64,000 bases of DNA, taken from contig NZ_CADIJW010000022.1 in assembly GCF_902859745.1 (NCBI RefSeq), positions 1 to 64,000 on the forward strand. The letters are read 5' to 3'. Made by a program: the position numbers and the translations under genes. This document shows, piece after piece, positions 62,376 to 64,000 of the stretch. The stretch's first letter is position 1. Each line of letters starts with the position of its first letter. Source of the DNA: Achromobacter dolens. Lineage in GTDB: Bacteria > Pseudomonadota > Gammaproteobacteria > Burkholderiales > Burkholderiaceae_B. The notes below the pieces were generated by a model. That model was given only the letters and a program-made list of their open reading frames with translations. It did not search any database and had not been told where the DNA came from.

Positions 62376-63307
62376 GCGCTCCGAACACTCCCCAGGCAAA
62401 TGCCATGCAAACCGCCGCCCCTGCGCTGAAGCGTGAATCGCCCTGGCGCCGCAACCTGCTGGAATTCCTGTCGTCCAAGACGGCGGTGTTCGGGCTGGTG
62501 ATCGCCACCCTGCTGATCCTGGCCGCCATCCTGGCGCCGTGGATCTCGCCGCAGAACCCCTACGACCTGCTGCAGATCGACGTGCTGGACGCGCGCCTGG
62601 CGCCGGGCACGATGAACGGCCTGAACACCTTCCACTACTGGCTCGGCACCGACGGCCAGGGCCGCGACCTGCTGTCGGGCATCCTGTACGGCCTGCGCAT
62701 CAGCCTGATGGTGGGCGTGGGCTCGGCGCTGATCGCCGGCATTATCGGCACGCTGCTGGGCCTGTTGGCGGCGTATGCCGGCGGCAAGGTCGACGCGCTG
62801 ATCATGCGGCTGGTCGACCTGATCCTGTCGTTCCCGTCGATCCTGGTGGCCATGATGATCCTGGCCTACCTGGGCAAGGGCGTGGGCAACGTGGTGCTGA
62901 CGCTGGTGATTCTGGAATGGGCCTACTACGCCCGCACCGCGCGCGGCCAGGCCCTGGTCGAACGCCGCCGCGAGTACGTCGAGGCGGCGCGCTGCCTGGA
63001 CATCCCCAACTGGCGGATCATGCTCAAGCACATCCTGCCCAACTGCCTGCCGCCGCTGATCGTCATCGGCACCCTGCAGATCGCGCGCGCCATCACGCTC
63101 GAAGCCACCCTGAGCTTCCTGGGCCTGGGCGTGCCCGTGACCGAACCGTCGCTGGGGCTGCTGATCTCCAACGGCTTCCAATACATGCTGTCCGGCGAAT
63201 ACTGGATCAGTTTCTACCCCGGCATCGCGCTGCTGGTCACCATCGTCGCCATCAACCTGGTGGGCGACCGCCTGCGCGACGTGCTGAACCCGAGGACCCA
63301 CAAATGA
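62372..63307 (+). CDS. ABC transporter permease, DppC-type
   Basis: Membrane protein of 311 residues with an N-terminal cytosolic segment, a long first helix, and the DppC features GTDGQGRDLLSGILYGLRIS and the coupling segment EAARCLDIPNWRIMLKHILP. Its start overlaps the stop of the DppB-type permease by ATGA. Together they form the channel. Confidence 0.92.
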   Translation: MSAPNTPQANAMQTAAPALKRESPWRRNLLEFLSSKTAVFGLVIATLLILAAILAPWISPQNPYDLLQIDVLDARLAPGTMNGLNTFHYWLGTDGQGRDLLSGILYGLRISLMVGVGSALIAGIIGTLLGLLAAYAGGKVDALIMRLVDLILSFPSILVAMMILAYLGKGVGNVVLTLVILEWAYYARTARGQALVERRREYVEAARCLDIPNWRIMLKHILPNCLPPLIVIGTLQIARAITLEATLSFLGLGVPVTEPSLGLLISNGFQYMLSGEYWISFYPGIALLVTIVAINLVGDRLRDVLNPRTHK

Positions 63308-64000
63308 GCGCCGCCCGTTCCGTCGCGGCGCCGGCCGCCGCCAACGTGCCGACCCTGGAAGTGCGCAACCTGCGCACCCACTTCTTCACCCGCGCCGGCA
63401 CCCTGCCCGCCGTGGACGACGTGTCGTTCACGCTGGAGCGCGGCAAGATCCTGGGCCTGGTCGGCGAGTCCGGCTCGGGCAAATCCGTCACCGGCTTTTC
63501 GATCATGGGCCTGGTGGACGCCCCCGGCCGCGTGGTCGGCGGCCAGGTGCTGTTCCAGGGCCGCGACCTGACCAAGCTGGCGCCGCGCGAGCTGCGCAAG
63601 CTGCAGGGCAACCGCATCGCCATGATCTTCCAGGATCCGATGATGACGTTGAACCCGGTGCTGCGGGTCGACGTGCAGATGATCGAAACGGTGCGCGCGC
63701 ACAACAGCATGAGCAAGGCGCAGGCGCGCGAGCTGGCCCGCGACACGCTCGGCATGATGGGCATTCCCAGCCCGGAAGAACGGCTGCTGGCGTATCCGCA
63801 CCAGTTGTCCGGCGGCATGCGCCAGCGCGTGGCGATCGCCATCGCCATGCTGCATCGGCCCGACCTCATCATCGCCGACGAGCCGACCACGGCGCTGGAT
63901 GTCACCATCCAGGCGCAGATCCTGTCCGAAGTGCAGAAGCTGGCGCAGCAACACGGCACCAGCCTCATCTGGATCACCCACGACCTGTCGGTGGTGGCGG
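63304..64000 (+). CDS. ABC transporter ATPase, DppD-type (partial, runs off right edge)
   Basis: The 232 visible codons contain the Walker A GESGSGKS, Q-loop FQDPMMTLNP, signature LSGGMRQR and Walker B LIIADEPTTALD, then the switch histidine in WITHDLSVV. It is the DppD/OppD type that powers dipeptide-like import. The ATG at 63304 overlaps the DppC-type stop by ATGA. The C-terminus, and probably a DppF-type partner and the binding protein, lie beyond the window. Confidence 0.92.
   Translation, partial: MSAARSVAAPAAANVPTLEVRNLRTHFFTRAGTLPAVDDVSFTLERGKILGLVGESGSGKSVTGFSIMGLVDAPGRVVGGQVLFQGRDLTKLAPRELRKLQGNRIAMIFQDPMMTLNPVLRVDVQMIETVRAHNSMSKAQARELARDTLGMMGIPSPEERLLAYPHQLSGGMRQRVAIAIAMLHRPDLIIADEPTTALDVTIQAQILSEVQKLAQQHGTSLIWITHDLSVVA

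Overview
The window is 64 kb of GC-rich DNA, densely coded on both strands, with a strong accessory flavour. Two periplasmic 'Bug' receptors of the tripartite tricarboxylate transporter family, at least six LysR-type regulators paired with small metabolic operons, and an adjacent guaB-guaA pair point to a beta-proteobacterium of the Alcaligenaceae, most like Achromobacter or Bordetella. That placement is inferred from gene content only. I see no rRNA, tRNA, insertion sequence, phage gene or CRISPR array.

1-6 kb holds an argininosuccinate-lyase-like gene cut by the left edge, its divergent OccR-like LysR regulator, a DHA1-type MFS exporter with a divergent LysR, a MerR regulator and a secreted DUF4198 protein. 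6.4-8.6 kb is the most striking unit: a repressor that aligns without gaps to classical tetracycline repressor TetR over at least its first 147 residues, divergent from a large FAD monooxygenase, with two tet-operator-like palindromes between them. 8.6-12.8 kb has a BPL_N protein, a translationally coupled methyltransferase/siderophore-interacting-protein pair with a divergent AraC, and then a graveyard where fragments of three unrelated genes abut.

12.8-26 kb is a run of regulator/enzyme pairs: epoxide-hydrolase-like/Rrf2, SDR/AraC twice, a MarR-controlled operon (SnoaL-like, quinone oxidoreductase, SMP-30) and an ArsR regulator followed by a second quinone oxidoreductase. Several show palindromes at the expected place. 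A three-gene operon of unknown envelope function (18.2-21.1 kb) lies inside. 27-32.3 kb carries unrecognised secreted proteins and an AraC/TonB-receptor island bounded by two near-identical terminators. 32.6-35.8 kb is housekeeping guaB-guaA, with a strong terminator-like hairpin between the genes.

36-44 kb holds small conserved proteins (DUF2239, DUF393, YcxB-like, GNAT) and three separate short tandem-repeat tracts, each starting at or just after a stop codon. 39.6-49.2 kb has two catabolic units: LysR // Bug receptor / 2-hydroxyacid dehydrogenase, and LysR // D-serine dehydratase / Bug receptor / amidase. 49.3-58.6 kb is envelope and signalling: an 11-residue-repeat exported protein, a two-module lipoprotein, an autotransporter, a GGDEF cyclase, a head-to-head DJ-1 pair, DUF421, a CinA C-terminal protein and a 49-residue lipoprotein. 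From 58.9 kb a LysR gene opens a tightly overlapping operon with an FAD oxidoreductase and a dipeptide-type ABC transporter that runs off the right edge.
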